Positions 43,397 to 43,880 of a stretch of 43,880 bases of DNA are shown piece by piece. The notes beneath the pieces were generated by a model. It had not been told where the DNA came from and ran no database searches. It was given only the letters and a program-made list of their open reading frames with translations. Origin of the DNA: an uncultured Rhodospirillales bacterium (lineage in GTDB: Bacteria; Pseudomonadota; Alphaproteobacteria; Reyranellales; Reyranellaceae); NCBI GenBank assembly GCA_902825855.1, contig CADECW010000034.1:1-43880 (forward strand). The letters run 5' to 3'. A program made the translations under genes and the position numbers. Every line of letters begins with the position of its first letter. Within the stretch, counting starts at the first letter, position 1.

Positions 43397-43780
43397 TCAG
43401 GGCGAATTCCGTGCTTGTTTCGATTTCGATCGAAACGCGAGTTCGTTCTGCCGCTTCTTCGGCAGTGCGGCCGCGATGACGGAATGGGCGCGCTTTATGT
43501 AGGCTTTCATCTCGCGATCGGTGAGAGCCTGGGGATCGTCGACCGTCACCCACTTGGCGCGAGCAAGATAGGGCGCCGGCCGGAAGCCCGGCGAGCGGCT
43601 GAGTGCGTCGTAGTGCTCGGGCGCCGACTTGAAGGAGATGCGGCCGACCGAGTGTTCTTCGGGCGCGATCAGGCAGAACATCTTGCCGCCGACCTTGAAG
43701 ACGACGACGCCTTCCCACTGCACGATCCGCGTCGCGGCCGGGAGCTTGCGGCAGAACGCGTCGATCTGCTTGGGCGTCAT
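43397..43780 (-). CDS. MmcQ/YjbR-like protein
   Basis: A 127-residue protein of the MmcQ/YjbR family: PKQIDAFCRKLPAATRIVQW at the start, VVVFKVGGKMFCLIAPEEH, a core ISFKSAPEHYDALSRSPGFRPAPYLARAKWV and the closing LTDREMKAYIKRAHSVIAAAL. The domain is the same as at 56-376 but the sequence is clearly different, and this copy is closer to the classical YjbR. A short basic tail (KSKQARNSP) follows. It sits between efp and the divergent epmA start (44 bases between start codons). Confidence 0.87.
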   Translation of the reverse strand: MTPKQIDAFCRKLPAATRIVQWEGVVVFKVGGKMFCLIAPEEHSVGRISFKSAPEHYDALSRSPGFRPAPYLARAKWVTVDDPQALTDREMKAYIKRAHSVIAAALPKKRQNELAFRSKSKQARNSP

Positions 43781-43824
43781 GCTGTCACTCTACACGGCCG
43801 GTTCGACGCATGCGATGGTCGGAC

Positions 43825-43880
43825 ATGACCGAATGGCGTCCCGACAAGCTGGCCCGGCGGTTGCCTGCACTGCAGGCGCG
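43825..43880 (+). CDS. epmA: start of EF-P beta-lysyltransferase (EpmA), cut by the window end
   Basis: The last 56 bases encode MTEWRPDKLARRLPALQA followed by a partial Arg codon. This matches the N-terminal opening of alphaproteobacterial EpmA/GenX proteins (W-x-P-D-x-L-A-x-R followed by a leucine-rich start of helix 1). An in-frame ATG at 43810 would add five residues (MRWSD). EpmA is a truncated lysyl-tRNA-synthetase paralogue that attaches beta-lysine to EF-P; efp lies about 0.5 kb away, which supports the call. Only 18 complete codons are visible. Confidence 0.6.
   Translation, partial: MTEWRPDKLARRLPALQA

Overview
The window reads as an ordinary chromosomal stretch of a high-G+C alphaproteobacterium, densely packed with short intergenic gaps. 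Support for this comes from the lytic transglycosylase-dapA-smpB neighbourhood, a DUF1489 gene (a family I know mainly from Alphaproteobacteria), an efp-suhB pair with epmA nearby, and many orphan solute-binding proteins as in soil Rhodospirillales/Hyphomicrobiales. A Reyranella-like host is possible, but that is only a guess. I found no rRNA, tRNA, CRISPR array, prophage or intact insertion sequence.

Left part (1-7.2 kb): a YjbR-type protein, a metallo-beta-lactamase-fold alkyl sulfatase, and a complete five-gene branched-chain-amino-acid-type (HAAT) ABC importer behind a good sigma-70-like promoter. From 7.2 to 9.9 kb a tightly coupled leftward operon encodes a haloacid-dehalogenase-type hydrolase, a threonine-dehydratase-like PLP enzyme and a membrane-bound class III nucleotide cyclase. 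Next come a small alpha/beta-barrel protein, an aldo/keto reductase, a large soluble lytic transglycosylase, dapA, smpB and an acyl-CoA dehydrogenase (9.9-16.1 kb).

Middle part (16.2-30.4 kb): an orphan TRAP solute-binding protein, then a leucine/isovalerate-type catabolic block (acyl-CoA carboxylase beta subunit, crotonase, biotin-carrying alpha subunit). Its last enzyme, HMG-CoA lyase, lies about 6.6 kb further on. Between them sit a signal-less solute-binding-like protein, a nucleobase permease, a DUF2189 membrane protein, a gene-poor stretch, and divergent class IV and class III aminotransferases. A small His/Cys-rich conserved protein and a LysE-type exporter follow. Two copies of a ~115-bp inverted-repeat-ended intergenic element (17.3 and 24.2 kb) and a 35-bp relative form a small MITE/REP-like family.

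Right part (30.7-43.9 kb) is dominated by cell-envelope genes: pbpC (PBP1C) behind a giant alpha-2-macroglobulin with an intact thioester motif, DUF1489, and a leftward group suhB / small OmpA-like periplasmic protein / MotA-TolQ-like channel subunit / MotB-like coiled-coil OmpA protein. The last three look like an ion-driven, peptidoglycan-anchored envelope machine that is neither flagellar, Tol-Pal, Ton nor Zorya by its gene content. This is the best candidate for an undescribed system here. The window ends with efp, a second YjbR protein and the start of epmA, whose product is predicted to lysylate EF-P.
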